Assembly (NCBI GenBank): GCA_019095985.1
Contig: CM032660.1
Coordinates: 9,243,501-9,307,500, forward strand
DNA length: 64,000 nucleotides
Origin: Streblospio benedicti
Lineage: Eukaryota; Annelida; Polychaeta; Spionida; Spionidae
Direction of reading: 5' to 3'
In this document: piece by piece, positions 26,249 to 39,322 of the stretch
How the letters are laid out: each line of letters opens with the position of its first letter
How positions within the stretch are numbered: position 1 is the stretch's first letter
Position numbers and translations under genes: made by a program
Notes under the pieces: generated by a model
What the model was told of the DNA's origin: nothing
The model's database searches: none
What the model saw: only the letters and a program-made list of their open reading frames with translations

Positions 26249-28571
26249 GAGTATTTTGTAGGGAACCAGGGTACATAATCATCTACTTTAGATCTTCCCG
26301 CGAGAAGACCTGAGTTTTCCGTTGACGTCCATGCTCTAAAACAAGTGAACCCACAATTAATTCTAAAGAAAGGAAATGAGGACCACAACCCAACTGCCAA
26401 CACGAATGCTCTAAGTTTCTACCTTTTGTGAAGCTCATCCAGCAAGATTGTTTACAACTAAACACAGCATTCCACACAGGACTAGGTAAAAGAATTGGGC
26501 GTGTGTGCAATTAGCATGTGATGAATGTGTCATGTGGCATATATCAAAGTGTCATATGACCTATATCTAGGAGTGAGGTGACCTATATCAAAGAACCTCT
26601 TGATTATAGGGACTGTTCATCCCATTTAAACATAAATCGATGCGCTCACTTTTAGCAACAATCCATTACACTAAAGCTGGTCTCAATGTGTAGATAATGT
26701 GTCCATCCATCAGGTTAAGCAGTTCTTGTTGAAATTAATCTTCCTTTGCGTGGACTATAGACCCTGCTGGCCATTTTATTATCACTTTTGCACTTTATGG
26801 TTGTTCATACATCAAGAACCTATAACTGCAACGGTATTTTGTTTTGACAGCACTGCATCTTACGTCAGATAGAAGGTCTAACAGTTTTAAAATGTTAAAT
26901 CGCATTCTGATCATTCTCTTTTTAAGGGAAGATACCATTAGCCCCAATGCAAATGCACTTTATTTATGGCCATAAATTGTGTGGATCCATACCCCTTATG
27001 GTGATTACTTTCTTAGACGCAGCAGCTAATAGAAAGGCGTATGCCCGTGATAACATGTTTTTTTCTCAGATGAAATGAGTGATACATGTAGGTGTCAATG
27101 TCCTCTTGGTGCTATTTTAAATCTGAATCTGTTAAATTAAAACCTTTATCACAAAAATCATATGTATGATATGCGTATTACGAAACACATATTGATAATC
27201 ATTGGAATTATATTATCTGGATTGAAGATTCCAGTAACCCTATTCATTATATTTGTATCTAGACAGATTCATTGTTGTGGTGCCCTTTGTAGAAAATGCC
27301 ATCATCACATTACCACCAATGAGTAAATGTTATATGCAGTCTTTTCAACTGTATATCACATTCATTTTATACCTCCTTTGGACCTTCACCTTTATGTTTT
27401 ATCACATGATAGTCTTCTGTAGTATACATCACATTGCTATACAAACTTTGCACTTCTGATTTCAATATGCAATGGTCGATAATCAGTTAAAAACTAGTAA
27501 CATTTAAAACAATTAGATCTATTTATGTTGTAAATGGATCAGGCCACCAAACATGTATATGTGGATCAATGTTTGAGACAGCACATAGATGTACACCTTT
27601 AGTTCCGACTCGATTTGCACAATTATAATGACAGCAATACTTGGGCTTGTTCTTTGTATCACCTAGGTTTTTCCCACCGGGCAACCCGTCCAGGATATTT
27701 TCTGGGTATACTATGAATGCAACGAGAACTGATATATGCATCAATATGACAGGCTACTTTATCAGCCATAAGTCCTTGAAATGAGCATCGGATCTTTGCA
27801 TAAGCTGCGCATTTTATTTCTCCTATCATTTGCAACAATGAATTTGGAGAATTGGATTTTAGTCTGTCTGCGGTGGCTGAATTAATAGAGCAATTTCACT
27901 TTTCTCCACGACGTGCTCCTCACTAAACCTGCACGGAATAAACAATACTAAGTACAGAGTATTGTACATGTATTGTGGCCAAAATAATGGTTACATTTAA
28001 TATGTAAACGACAGTCTTTTGAACGCAAAGTTTGTCCCTTTTAATTAAAGCAACAAAACTCTATATGGCTCACAGTGCTGTAAGTCACAGATGCAAGTGA
28101 AGGTAAATGGACAGAATAATTCCATGAGATTTCTTCAAGGATACGCTTTAATATATCACTGTATAGGCAGAGATTGAAACAACAGTCTCTCGAGCCTTCA
28201 ATAACACCATTAGCAATGGAGGAAGGCTAATTCAATTTCTAGTGGAACTCTTGGGATTCCCCTCTGTAATGAATACCCTTTAGCTATACATCCATTTCTG
28301 AAGGACCTATTCAGATGTAATGCAATAGGTGCATCCTGTTGTGAAATGCAATAATTGTTCTAAGTTAATGCTGTGTGGCCTCACAAAATTGCAGGATTAG
28401 TTGGTATGCTGGATTATCATTGGTTACCCCATCAACGGATTCGTTTTGATTATCCGTAATAATACTGAATAGTTTTCATGCATGTCTCAAAGTTAGATAT
28501 CATGACCCACACTAACGATTGCTACCCGCATAGTTGTCTGGCTGCTTATAAATCGAGAAACTACACATTTG

Positions 28572-28590
28572 CAGATCCAGGGGGCCTACA
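28572..28590 (+). mobile_element. possible left end of the GGCAGATCCAGG MITE
   Basis: GCAGATCCAGGGGGCC matches the terminal repeat of the elements at 32390 and 36616. No matching right end was found nearby, so the copy is either truncated or coincidental. Confidence 0.3.
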
Positions 28591-28643
28591 TCCACGTGCT
28601 GGACGCCTGCTTTTCTTTTATAGATTTTTTTCTTCTTTTTTGT

Positions 28644-28677
28644 GGGGTTGGGGGTTGGGGTGGGGATGGGGTGGGGG
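28644..28677 (+). repeat. G-run cluster, quadruplex-prone
   Basis: Six runs of four or five G are separated by one or two bases within 34 bases, so the + strand could form a G-quadruplex. It lies inside the long intron and is on the sense strand of the pre-mRNA. Confidence 0.8.
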
Positions 28678-30689
28678 TGCCTTTGCGAGTGTAATTCGAG
28701 ACGATTACATGCTATTCACAACCTAACCCTTTTGGTAATTTCTGGATCTACCACTGACATCATTAAATGCAATTGTTCATGACGCGTCAGAAGCGCAAGT
28801 GTCTCTAAATAATTGATATCATGAAATATTGTTGAGGTTTAAAAGTAACAAATCCTGCAAAATGGCTCGGTAATACGTTTGCAACCTTTTGCACCTGAAT
28901 GAAATGAATCTCTGTGGTGATAAATGGAAGCGGTCTCCGCCACGCTTCATCACAGAGAGAGGAGAGGCATCGTGTTGATCAGTCACAGATAGTCACAACA
29001 AGATGGATGTTTATTAATATTGAATCACACCAAGAAAATGCATTAACGCAGACGGATGATGAAATTTCTGTAGCTCGTAATGCATCGCGCTGGTTTCGTA
29101 TTTTGATTGATTTCAAATCCATGCTGCACTCTCTTTCTGTGCCATGGTTGTTCTGGTGAGCCGTTCGTAGTGGAATGGTGCTGTCGTAATAGAGGAAACT
29201 TTTGACTTGTTCTCATCTTTGACCACTGGAATGAATAGATGACCATTACGGAAAAGTTGTGGCGTCTGTGAATTGTGAAGTGTTGCTTGTCGAGGGTGTG
29301 TTATTTCAAAAATTGCCACAGTAAATGCCACTTGTCTATACCAATGCAGTGAAAGCATGTGTACGTATTTTACTATATTGTGCATGGCTGTATATTGCCT
29401 TTAAAGATAGCAATTTCCATCCAGGACTTTCTCAAGATAAATAGTATCATCATTTTTCATGAGAACATCCTAAAATATTGACATGTTATTTTAGTTTTAA
29501 ACACCCTACTCAATATGATGAAACCACTTTACAAAAGAAGCATACGCCATATATCATAATAATGACAGGATTGGAACCACGAGGGAAACTGTCGCAATTC
29601 ACTCAGTGGATGTATTCCACATTTTGATAGATTACCATTACGAAAGTAGGACATCAGTCTTGATTTATTAGCAATGTGCGCATGGTTTATGCATAAAAAC
29701 TAAGTAGAATTATCTCTATATGACTATCATTCCTTTCAAAAGTAGAAAAGCTTAGTCAGTCGTATATACATCATTTTTATTAAATAGAGTTTAAAAAACT
29801 CATTATGAAATAGAACTCGAATTTCCCCCTACTATATGTATCACCTAAATTGTACAGGGTACAGTTACATTGTTGTTTTATTGAGTTACATATGAATCTT
29901 CACTAACCTCTAATCAAATTGATCTAAACCCACGAACATTTTCAATTCTGTCCCAAGCACACATGGCCGTGAGCACGAACCTCAATTCAACCATTCCCAT
30001 TGTATTGTGTGATTGATGTTTTCACACTTGGCATTGCATGCGGTGACTACCACAGCATATGTGTATTGGACAGGGAGTGTTTGCTCAGTATGCGAGGACG
30101 TGGTCTGATAGAGAATCAACATGACAATACATGAACAAGTGCTCAATGTGCATGTATAGCTTGCTCATGCTTATATGTATGTTTAGATCCGATTCTTTAG
30201 TTTCAGTGGCGTAGTACTTTTTAGCGCGTACGTTTATTTTACAATAACAGGTAACAATTGCCCAATCAATACTCAAATATATGCCACAATTGCAGATGTA
30301 CAAACATGACTATTTTATAACCATAATGAGTCTGCAGTGAAAGAAAATAAGTTTTGTGTACGCTTCACAAGAACTTTCTCGTACATCAAACTGCATTACC
30401 CCAGTGATAGTGATCCGTTTTCAACAACGCCTGTCCATTCATTCCATTGACAATCCCCTCCAGAGGAGACTTCAGGCATTTCCTTCAACGTGACAGCACC
30501 ATTGACGAGGGATGGTGAACTGCATTGATTAAAATATTTTAGCATAATACCCAATAATCTTCTGGTACCATTCCCATCGAACTAATAACACATTTGGTGC
30601 AAATAAAATAAGAAAAAAAATATATGTACGTGACAAGAACTGCACGTGTGCGATAGAAACTCTTGAGTATCACCCCAAATGGGACTGTC

Positions 30690-30838
30690 ATCAAGACTCA
30701 GTGGTCTGAGTGAAGAGGTGGTCTTTCTGTGGAGGTTCGCATTGTTATTATGCAGGCTTCGGGTCGTATAACATGGTCTTATTATAGGGGTGGTCTCTTT
30801 CTAGTTTTAGTCTTAATTGAATGTTTTACTGTATAGTA
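30690..30838 (+). repeat. dispersed repeat related to the unit of the 41.6-42.7 kb array
   Basis: GTGGTCTTTCTGTGGAGGTT, ATGGTCTTATTATAGG and CTTAATTGAATG parallel pieces of the array units near exon 3. This suggests the array unit recruited a dispersed family. Confidence 0.35.
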
Positions 30839-31180
30839 TACACGTACAACACACCTAAATAATGTGTGCAGTATGTAACATTGTCACGTCAGTAAGATTG
30901 ATACATTAAATGTCATCCATAATACTCAGCAATACCAGAGGGTCTCCGCATGCTAAGACCTGGGTCAATACACTCGAGTACAATTTATGCACTCACTGAT
31001 ATGCTTATATGACATGGTCAGCAATTAATGAGTGGCTTGATACAACTTGCAGGGGCGTGACAATGATATATGGCCGGTGAACCCTTTGGCGAGTACTCGT
31101 TTTAGAAGCAATCACATGCTATTTGTCTGATGAGGCATTGTTGGGTCACACCCACATTCATTCTCACCATTCATCTAGCC

Positions 31181-31193
31181 GGGGGGGGGGGGG
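31181..31193 (+). repeat. G13 homopolymer
   Basis: Thirteen consecutive G residues in the long intron. Confidence 0.95.
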
Positions 31194-32389
31194 TGTTACA
31201 GTAAATCCAAGAATTCTGTTGCACTATTGGTCGAACGTGATGCCAATATAAAAACTTGTCTATTTTGTAACATATAGTTCGTTTATTCAGAATCAGACCA
31301 CGTTTTGTGGTACTGAGCAAACTAAAAGTGTACACTGTAAGGTCGGGATTTGCAAGGCGTCTATATGGCCATTCACAAGAAAATGCTCATCAGTGGACTT
31401 GTGGTGATTCGAGTATTCAAGCTAGGATGTCGTATGCTGATAGGAAACGACATCTCTTTCAAACGATTAACCTCGTCAAGTGAGCTACTGCAAGTGATGT
31501 GATACGTCTTCCATCGACCTTCAAATGTCTTCTTGATCAGAAAGTATAATACATTGCTCTTCAGATCGTGGCTAAACTTCATGCCATGTCGGAGTTCCAA
31601 GTACACCGTAGAAGCTGGAAGAGCATGTACAACTCACACATTCAATGGGTCCTATTGTTATGATAAACACTTCACAGACTCTAGGTGCCAGTTATAACAA
31701 ACTGCAGGTGTCTATTCACCTGTAGCAGCACTCTAGCAGACATGGCTTCACTCTAGCAGACAATCAATATATACACAGTCCTGTTTTACATTTACTGTTT
31801 GCTTTGATTGCGTAAACTCCATAGACGTGTGGGTGATTTAATTGCGTCGAATGTTCTACCAGTTCTCACATGAAAACATGTGTAGGCGAATTAATGGTGG
31901 TTTTAACTGAGTGCAATAAATTAAAGAAGAAAAAGCAAAATAAATTGCTCAATATCCAAAACCTACCATGACAGGAGAATCGCACTCGAATTCGTTAATA
32001 TGGTTAACTACTTGTCTCAAATGTTACAACGCACTCACGGTATTTAATTAAACCCCTGCCCAACTTAAATTACGTATAGTTTTATCTTCTAAAACCTATC
32101 TCAAAACGACCTTCTACCACCACGCTGCTGGGACAGAAAATTATCAGAGAATCAAACGTTCTCACAGCGAACCATGGGGGAGATGAAAGGGTGCATCGTG
32201 TATAAATTGGCACCAGCCTGTCAATCGTGAGCTGTGAACACAATAGGTTCATCACACACTGCCACTTCCCCGGTAATGCAATATAATGGAATTCGTGTCT
32301 GGCGCTCGTGTATCAAACAACGTCCAGGAAACAACCCTCGGTGAAAGACACTGATAATGCTTGCAACGGGAAGACTGGAAATGGCAGAT

Positions 32390-32556
32390 CCAGGTTTTTA
32401 TGAATAGAATGGTCGATGGGAGTTAGGGTGGTACACGGACATCACGTGGTTCTTATTTAAAAAAAAGGAAAATGAATTCATTTTGTGGGGGAAATGAATT
32501 CATTTAGTGTGGGAAAGGTGGGAGGGGTGACCCTCTGTGCCCCTGGATCTGTCTGT
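32390..32556. mobile_element. short MITE with GGCAGATCCAGG-type ends
   Basis: The left end is GGCAGATCCAGGTTTTT. The right end CCCCTGGATCTGTCTG is its inverse with small changes. The interior (about 130 bp) is non-coding. It matches the element at 36616-36786 in ends and size. No clear target-site duplication was found. Confidence 0.6.
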
Positions 32557-32771
32557 GACTACTTCTTTGTACTAGCAGCTGTGCAAAACACCCCAAGCTT
32601 GTTATTCCATTGGTAATCATGTTGATTACGAGCCCACGGGCAAAAGAACAGTGTCTCTGAATAAAACAGCAATTGTAACAATCCCTCTCAATTCTGTAAA
32701 TTAATTATCTTCGTACCACTCCATTGGCATAGCTGAAGACTATTTTCCATGTTACTATATCTTGTGTTCCT

Positions 32772-32834
32772 GATGGTACTCGAACTCATACCTACTGTGT
32801 TTGAGGTATCATAACCTTACCACTGTCGTAAGCA
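32772..32834 (-). repeat. tRNA-like SINE head (minus strand)
   Basis: On the minus strand, GACAGTGGTAAGGTTATGAT (A-box-like) is followed about 25 bases later by the B-box GAGTTCGAGTACC. The spacing is tRNA-like but the arms pair only partly. Confidence 0.4.
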
Positions 32835-34479
32835 GAGAGCTGAAGATGACAATATGTCAAGGGTTCTTCGTTTTAGCCACGGTCTTGTGAGTTAGTCCCG
32901 TTAGGGCCACTTGCTATAGCAAAATAGAACGTTTTCAGCTATGTAAAAACAGTGGTTGGAACGTAATTTTATAGAGACCTGAGATATACAGTGTATTACA
33001 CACTTGGGAAATATGCCTTAATCAATATACAGGTACCTAAATTATCGAGTAAATCTATACAAAGTATCGAATTGTTTTGTTGCATTCTTGTATCACCACC
33101 ATCCCACACGATATTCGTCTTGGACAATGTTTTTGCCACTTCAATACAAGCAATGATCAAAACCTTCCTCTGCCCATCTCTGCCAACAAACGCCAAAATG
33201 GGGAATAAACGCGCAATAAATGTGCAGCTGTCAGTTCACCTGATTGCTTCCTGCGCGTGAAGAATGTTATCGCTGTCTTCACCCTCATTCATTCGGAGAT
33301 GGTCCAGGTCTGATAAATATTCAAAGATATTGGGGCGTCCGAGGGTTGCAAGCCAAGCGGAGATGGAATGGTCTGGGTTTGGTACAGGCGGGTGACGAGG
33401 CCTCGTGATGAAAGAGCTCACTTAAGTGATATGTATGGTAACTTATTTGAGACAGTTTATCAATTGAGATGTTTCAATGTCAATATTTATTCGATGAATG
33501 ATTGCTATTTCAAGTCCATTGATATAGGTTATTGTGTACATGTATATACATACTCATATTCATATATGTATTGTTGATGATTATTGTGTTAAAAATCTAG
33601 AGCTGATGGCAGCTGAATTGTGCAGTAGGAATCAAAAGCAGCCTCATGCTTGGGATAACTAAGATGCTGGCTCTTGGTGATGCCAATATCAATAAACGAA
33701 GGAAATGTGTATTTGTAGTGGGGTTAGAGGGCACGTGGGCGAAGACAATGAATAATACTCCTCATCGTTCTCCACTGCAGTTTGCTTGCATATAATTTAA
33801 CGCTACTCAAATGTGTAGACCTGTTAGAGTTTATAAAGATTTATATTCGTCTTTATATTGGCTGTTAGCGCTTTCTTTATAGTTTAACCTTTGTCTAAAT
33901 GTGTGTAGGCACAGAGAACGTAGTGTTATCTGTCTAGCATATCACACGTAACCCAGTAATGCCTCATAGTACAGTGCAACCTGTCTTGTATAGACACATT
34001 TGAAAGAAGTGAAACGAGTCCACGTATAGATAGGTTTCTTTAAACTACAAGGTCACGTAATATACTATACACAGTGATCGTGAACAAATGTCCACAGAAG
34101 ACAGGTCTCCGTAAATGGGGTATGTCCACATGGGCAGGTCCCATTGCATATGATATTTTTGTGAATATGCAAAAGCAAACAAAATTACACCTTAGAAAAG
34201 CAGCCAGCTGCCGCACTGGACAATTTACAATACACAAAACTTCTTCAAATTGAAGCGCGTGTCGCCGATCAACAGCTCTCATGTGTCACTGACAGAGCCA
34301 GGCAAAGTATATGAGACCGTTATTGCAAAATATGTATAACAAACGTACAGGCCAAACATAGCATGCAAAGTGTTTGCTCAATACCAGTCACTGTATCCCC
34401 AGAACCTCACCATTCCCAATTTGTACCACTACCTGCGGACTGTTTTTCACACCAGTTTGTTTTCCTTCACTCTGCTACG

Positions 34480-34690
34480 AACGCCGTGCACGTGTTAATA
34501 ATTCATAGCACGCCTTTCCTGTAAACTCTCGTCACCTCCAATGGCAGCAGACAGCGCACTTCCAAGTTATCTTGGTCAAACGAGGCGAGGCTTTTCTTGG
34601 CAAATGGCAAAGTGCACCACGAGGAGCGGGGTATTGGATTAGCCTACTCCTTAATTGCCGCGCAAACCTTCGCTTGTGACGCCACAGACA
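34480..34690. promoter_or_regulatory. candidate regulatory block in the long intron
   Basis: A GC-richer, non-repetitive block contains CACGTG (E-box), TAATAATTCAT and GGATTAG (homeodomain-type words). It has no coding potential. It could be a conserved non-coding element; only composition and motifs support this. Confidence 0.2.
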
Positions 34691-35420
34691 TACATATTGC
34701 CTGCGCAGTGTGGTAATTGCATGGTAGAGACACCTGAGTGTGCAAAGAACGGCCTTTTCTTTTGCAATGATGTCTTATTGGCTGTGGTATACGTTCCAAG
34801 TGGAGGGTGTGTATAGTGTAGACGCAGCCAGCATTTACTGTCAATCTAACCCAGTGCTATTTCATGAACGTGATCAAGTGAATAAAGAGACAGCAACATA
34901 TGCGTTAGACACAGAAATAAGCTTTGCACGAGTAACAGGTTATAACTATAGAACGAACAGTTGAGGCTGAAATCCAGTATCTGCATATGGGGTTTCTACT
35001 GTAATCACTGACACACATGTATATACGTGCTACTCTAGAGCAGCAATAATCACGGCTGCCGTGTCATATCTGGTGCTTTCACTGTGACACTTTGGTCATT
35101 ATATTGAGCCCACAGTGTCCCTAGGGGTCAGGTTATGACAAGGGCTAATGAGTTGAGTGAACAGAATGGGGTGTACAGCATTAATGAGTAATGAGAGACC
35201 AGGTTTGAGCTCCCGGTGACATGTGTGTATATATACATTGTAGCAAGGTAATAGGTCCCAGCCACACTTGGACGTGTCAAATTTGCATTAGTGTGCATAT
35301 GCCCAATTTGCGTTTGACACAATGGAACCTCTTTTATAGATACATAGAAGCATGTGATGTGATTTAGGTGTAGGTATTGGTTTATTAGACTATTATTTCG
35401 CCAGATCTTAAGTATTTGGT

Positions 35421-35470
35421 GGATATCGGTGACACAGTGGTAGAGGTCCATGGTTCGACTCGAAGCACTG
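35421..35470 (+). repeat. truncated tRNA-like SINE fragment
   Basis: GGTGACACAGTGGTAGAGG (A-box-like) directly precedes CATGGTTCGACTCG (B-box-like). The middle of the tRNA-like fold is missing. Confidence 0.35.
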
Positions 35471-36615
35471 GCTATGCGATGTAGCCCTATAGACTTAAAG
35501 AAAGAATAATAGCAATTGCATTATATTTTGGTACTTTCATGAGAGTCAGGTGCACACTTAATTAAGCCATGTTTCCCACACGGAAGTGTCCACGTTGGCA
35601 GGACACCCTTATACTGCAGTAATCATGTGCCCATTTCTCTGTGGCACACAGTGTCAGAGATTGGTGATTAGCGAATGTTGAATGTAGATGTGTCCGGGCT
35701 AATGGGATTTGCATTAATGTCAGAGCACCAGATCACAACTACACCATGGTACATGTAGACATAAACCTTGTGCGACAGTGGGAATATTGTGAAAATATTG
35801 GTATGATATATCCAGGAGCAAACTGAAAAAATAGACTTACTCATAACAATTACACACACTGTTTATAAAGACACACACGGTACGTTGTGTACAGAAAAAA
35901 AATCTAATAAAATTACACTGACCTAAACTAGTCTCAAAGCTTCGTGTTGGTTTCTTCTTGATGTTTGTACCGCAAAACCCCGTATTATTATAGAGGTGAT
36001 ATAAAGACGGACGTAGGCTTAATTTGAAGGTTCTGCTGTACACACAAATTAAAGCAGGGACAAAAGACACAGATACTGACAACACACCAAGCAGTTATAT
36101 TCAGTGCACTCTGTATCATCGCTAATTGCGCCCGTTCTCCGCTCAGCTAGCGCTCGGGACAAGAGGCCGATACGTCTTGGAGAGCACAATCCATCACCAC
36201 GAGTCAAAACGAGGGTTGAAACAATGGTCTCACGGGTCAGTGGTGACACTATTATGGGCAGCAATTTTGGCTGGCGACTCGCCCCGGGGAATGCCGTGTG
36301 TAATGAACAGGCCGTGGAGGACTCTGGGGTCGTGGGGACGAGAGGGCGTGCAATGATGGACGACTGGGTGGTTCAGGATGGGGCGTTTGTACTATGGGGA
36401 TATTGAGCAATTAATATTGGTGTTTTGCTGGTTGTTGTTCTTGTGTCTGAGGGTATTATCTTGCACGGTGTATGTCTCCAGAATGACTAGTATGCCCGTG
36501 TAGCAACAATGAATTTGATTTTTTTATTAGTTGATGTGATTTTGTTTGCACCCAAGGTTATTAATGTAGTAAAGCAGCATGGCTAGTTATAACCTGGGTC
36601 AAATCATTTCGTGGT

Positions 36616-36786
36616 CACAGGCAGATCCAGGTTTTTGGGAAGGGGGGGGCACACCCGAGGGATCTCATGGCTTTCGTATGCACAATCGATGGAGGACATG
36701 CCAAAACCTCAATGAAAATGAAGCATTTTGGTTGGAAAAGGGAGGGCTGGGCGCCCCTGCGCCCCCGCCCCCTGGATCTGCCTATG
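36616..36786. mobile_element. 171-bp MITE with 16-bp terminal inverted repeats
   Basis: It starts CACAGGCAGATCCAGG and ends CCTGGATCTGCCTATG, which is inverse to the start with one change. The interior is GC-rich near the right end and has no transposase. It lies about 550 bp upstream of the common exon 2. It is related to the copy at 32390. The open frames inside (36579-36800, 36667-36858) come from the element and are not genes. Confidence 0.7.
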
Positions 36787-37332
36787 GTGATTTTATATAA
36801 AAGTGTATACAGAGCGTGTTTGTGTGACACAATACAGCATACAATGTTCATTCGCTGAAAATGTCTGGTAGACTGTGAGCTAAATTTGTAAGATATACTG
36901 TGTCTGAAACATACCCAATCAAAGCAGTTTTCCAATGAAGGAAAACTTTGATGGTAGCATTAGCCCCGCATTTATTTTGTAGAAGTCCTTTGCAAAATTG
37001 ATGCAGTACTCATTTTGTGAGCATGCGAGAAATACGTATAGAAGTAGACAGCAATATACACTGCTTTATTCAATTATTTGTGCATATATAGGACACATTA
37101 TCATACAAATGCCACCTAGACCCTATTTATCTCTAAGGAAACCAGGTTTATGTGCTTCGACCCTTCGTGTTGTACCGCACGAAGTACACAAGGCTTGTTT
37201 TTTTTTGTTTTTTTTAACAAACACGTGTATGCATAATTCGAGTAATTTACACTGACAAATAGTTGTAATTGAAAAGAAGTTTCCTAAATACATAGAAGTA
37301 TCAGATTAACGGTTTATTATTGCTGCTTTCAG

Positions 37333-37442
37333 AAATCTGGAACGGCCAGAGTCTGCGAGTGTCCACCCTCCACGAGTGCCTTTCGTGTGGAGGATCATTC
37401 TGGAACAAAGAAGACATGCCGCACGAGCTCGCTTATCTGCAG
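37333..37442 (+). CDS. TMEM268: TMEM268-like protein, common exon 2
   Basis: This is the first exon shared by all isoforms. The acceptor TGCTGCTTTCAG precedes AA, which completes the AAA (Lys) codon begun by any of the three first exons; then comes IWNGQSLRVSTLHECLSC and on to HELAYLQ, with donor CAG/GTATGT. The WNGQ.L start matches the beginning of the conserved region of vertebrate TMEM268 (HNGQVL), where the family domain begins. The segment is cytosolic by prediction. It holds 36 complete codons and leaves phase 0. Confidence 0.88.
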
Positions 37443-38724
37443 GTATGTGTTGACTTTTCTACTGTTAAGCTATAATTAAATTTACTGCTAAAATGCAATC
37501 AAAATTATACGTAGTATTGCTGTTGACCCAGTAAATCGCCATGAGTTGGGGAATGGAGCGCTAGTGACGAATTCCATCAAGCGTCTGTAAAAAAAAAAAA
37601 AAAACATTCGTATGTATGGAATTTAATAAATTTGAATTAGCTGCTAACGTCACGGTTTCTTGATCTGCTGTAAAAGAAAAAAAAATGTGGATTTTCAATT
37701 TCATTTTATTTAACAAGTTTGTTCATAAACTTACATTTAACTATTTCCACCGAGCAAAATATTATATTACAGCCTTGATTACATTCAATTATTACATCGT
37801 ATATAATATCAACTTATTACAAAAATACCAACCAATACACCGCCATAGAAATTTAAAGTACACCATGTAAATTGTAAAAATGCAATGCTGAAATTGACAG
37901 AGTCATTAATAACGTGAACATCGGATACCCATCGCAACGTCGGGACTCATAACTTTCGTGACTCGGAACCACCCTCCTTGCATGTGATCCTGATTAATCC
38001 CCTTGTTATTCAACTCTCAACACCCAAGAAGACGGGCCCATGTCTCGGTAAGTTAAGTCATAATATCCTAGCACAGTATTAATCTTGACATTAATGCGGA
38101 AATCCCAGATTATGTATTAAGTTTTGCAACAAAAATTAGTGGCAGCAGCGGCGCATAAACACGAATATATCATAAACCCATGTAGATGTGGTTTGAACAA
38201 AATGCAGAAGAATATTACACGTAGGGCAACGTACGTTTTAATAGTTTACTGACATCTCTATGTTTTTGCTTCAAGTTGCAATTCCATAAACGCAACATCA
38301 ATGGAGTGTCTTGCACATGGAGCATTACTTGCGTTCACTCAAATTCATCACCACGAGCTTGACACGGTCAGACACTCATTGTGATTACTTGGTTAACACT
38401 CGTGCTGTATTTGACCAGAGCAAATAAATCAAGGTCAGGATCGGTCGTGTTTCTGTTTGAGACAGTTCAATAATGCGTTCATATAGTGGTAGTCCACTCT
38501 CATCACTTTTAATTTCACACATGTGTACGTTGTGCTGTTAAGCACATACTGAAAAGTCCCAAATATACCAGGGCTGTGAGTGTAGAGAGTACTTTCATCT
38601 CCGTATCTCTGCGCAATCATGTGTTAAGCCGCAATACTGAATTTTGTATACAGTATACGTACCCTAGCTTAAAGGCATGCGATTTCCTCAACCTCAACCC
38701 CTGCCCCTTGCCGCACCTGCTGTC

Positions 38725-39320
38725 TCATGCGGCCAACCCACTTCTTTGTGCCCGCTGGCGGTAGGGACCTTTGACGTACCTTCGAGTTCTGCACCCGTCT
38801 AATATGCTGTTCCTGTACAAGGCTGGGTCTTGGGGCAGCTCGGATTGCAGCGCATGCACCAGGAGGCAGGAATCGGTCTTGGAGGCGAGGTGGAGGCCAA
38901 CGTTATCTAAGACAGGGGTGGACGTTTCGCATTATGTTTCCATATCGATCTCCTCCATGGTGTGCAAGTGTTGGAGTGGTTTGTTCACCTTAGCTTGTGA
39001 CTCCGTCATGTTGATGGCCGTTGAATCACGAGGGCGCATCAGTGGGTGTTCACTCGGCGCGACGAATAGGCTACTCTCGGGAGGGGTGTCCAGGACAGGA
39101 CTCGGCTCACGGAAACCTCAATGCCGGATTCCTCAGAAGAGCTGGGCGTGGCGTTATCTTCTGAGAGGCCGGCGTCACTGGGACAATCTACTTCGGACAG
39201 TATGAGCGACGTTTCTTGGGGGACAACTTCCTTCTCTGCATCTCGGGCCGCACGATGGTGCAATGTCCTTGGGCTTGTTGGGCTTGGGTAGTCGTGGTGG
39301 TAATGCTAGGTTTCGAGCCT
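38725..39320 (-). pseudogene. broken coding remnant of unknown family (antisense)
   Basis: On the minus strand this GC-rich block reads like protein-coding sequence (codon-like composition, acidic Ser-rich stretch SEDNATPSSSEESGIEV, and a more conserved-looking C-terminal part DPALYRNSILDGCRTRRYV), but it is not open throughout and is evidently broken in a couple of places. No introns are evident, so it may be a processed copy of a host gene or part of an old mobile element. I do not recognise the family. The plus-strand frame at 38771-39205 is its shadow. Confidence 0.45.
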
Positions 39321-39322
39321 AG
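39305..39322 (+). repeat. tRNA T-arm-like hairpin
   Basis: GCTAGG-TTTCGAG-CCTAGC is a 6-bp stem with a 7-base loop resembling a T-arm/B-box. No A-box is convincing, so it may be a SINE trace or chance. Confidence 0.25.

Larger units (their letters stand above)
20237..37332 (+). other. 17-kb intron before the common exons
   Basis: No additional coding exon could be supported. I looked for frames ending in Tyr plus A before GTAAGT and found only the three described. The intron holds tRNA-like SINE heads, two MITE copies and a partial third, a G-rich run, a dispersed direct repeat (24.8 and 26.2 kb) and possible regulatory blocks. The GC-rich open frame at 36104-36406 ends without a donor and is not called. 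Confidence 0.55.

Noticed and set aside
36104-36406. GC-rich 100-residue frame considered as a fourth alternative first exon
   Set aside because: It ends at a stop with no Tyr-A-GTAAGT junction and no phase-compatible donor to 37333.
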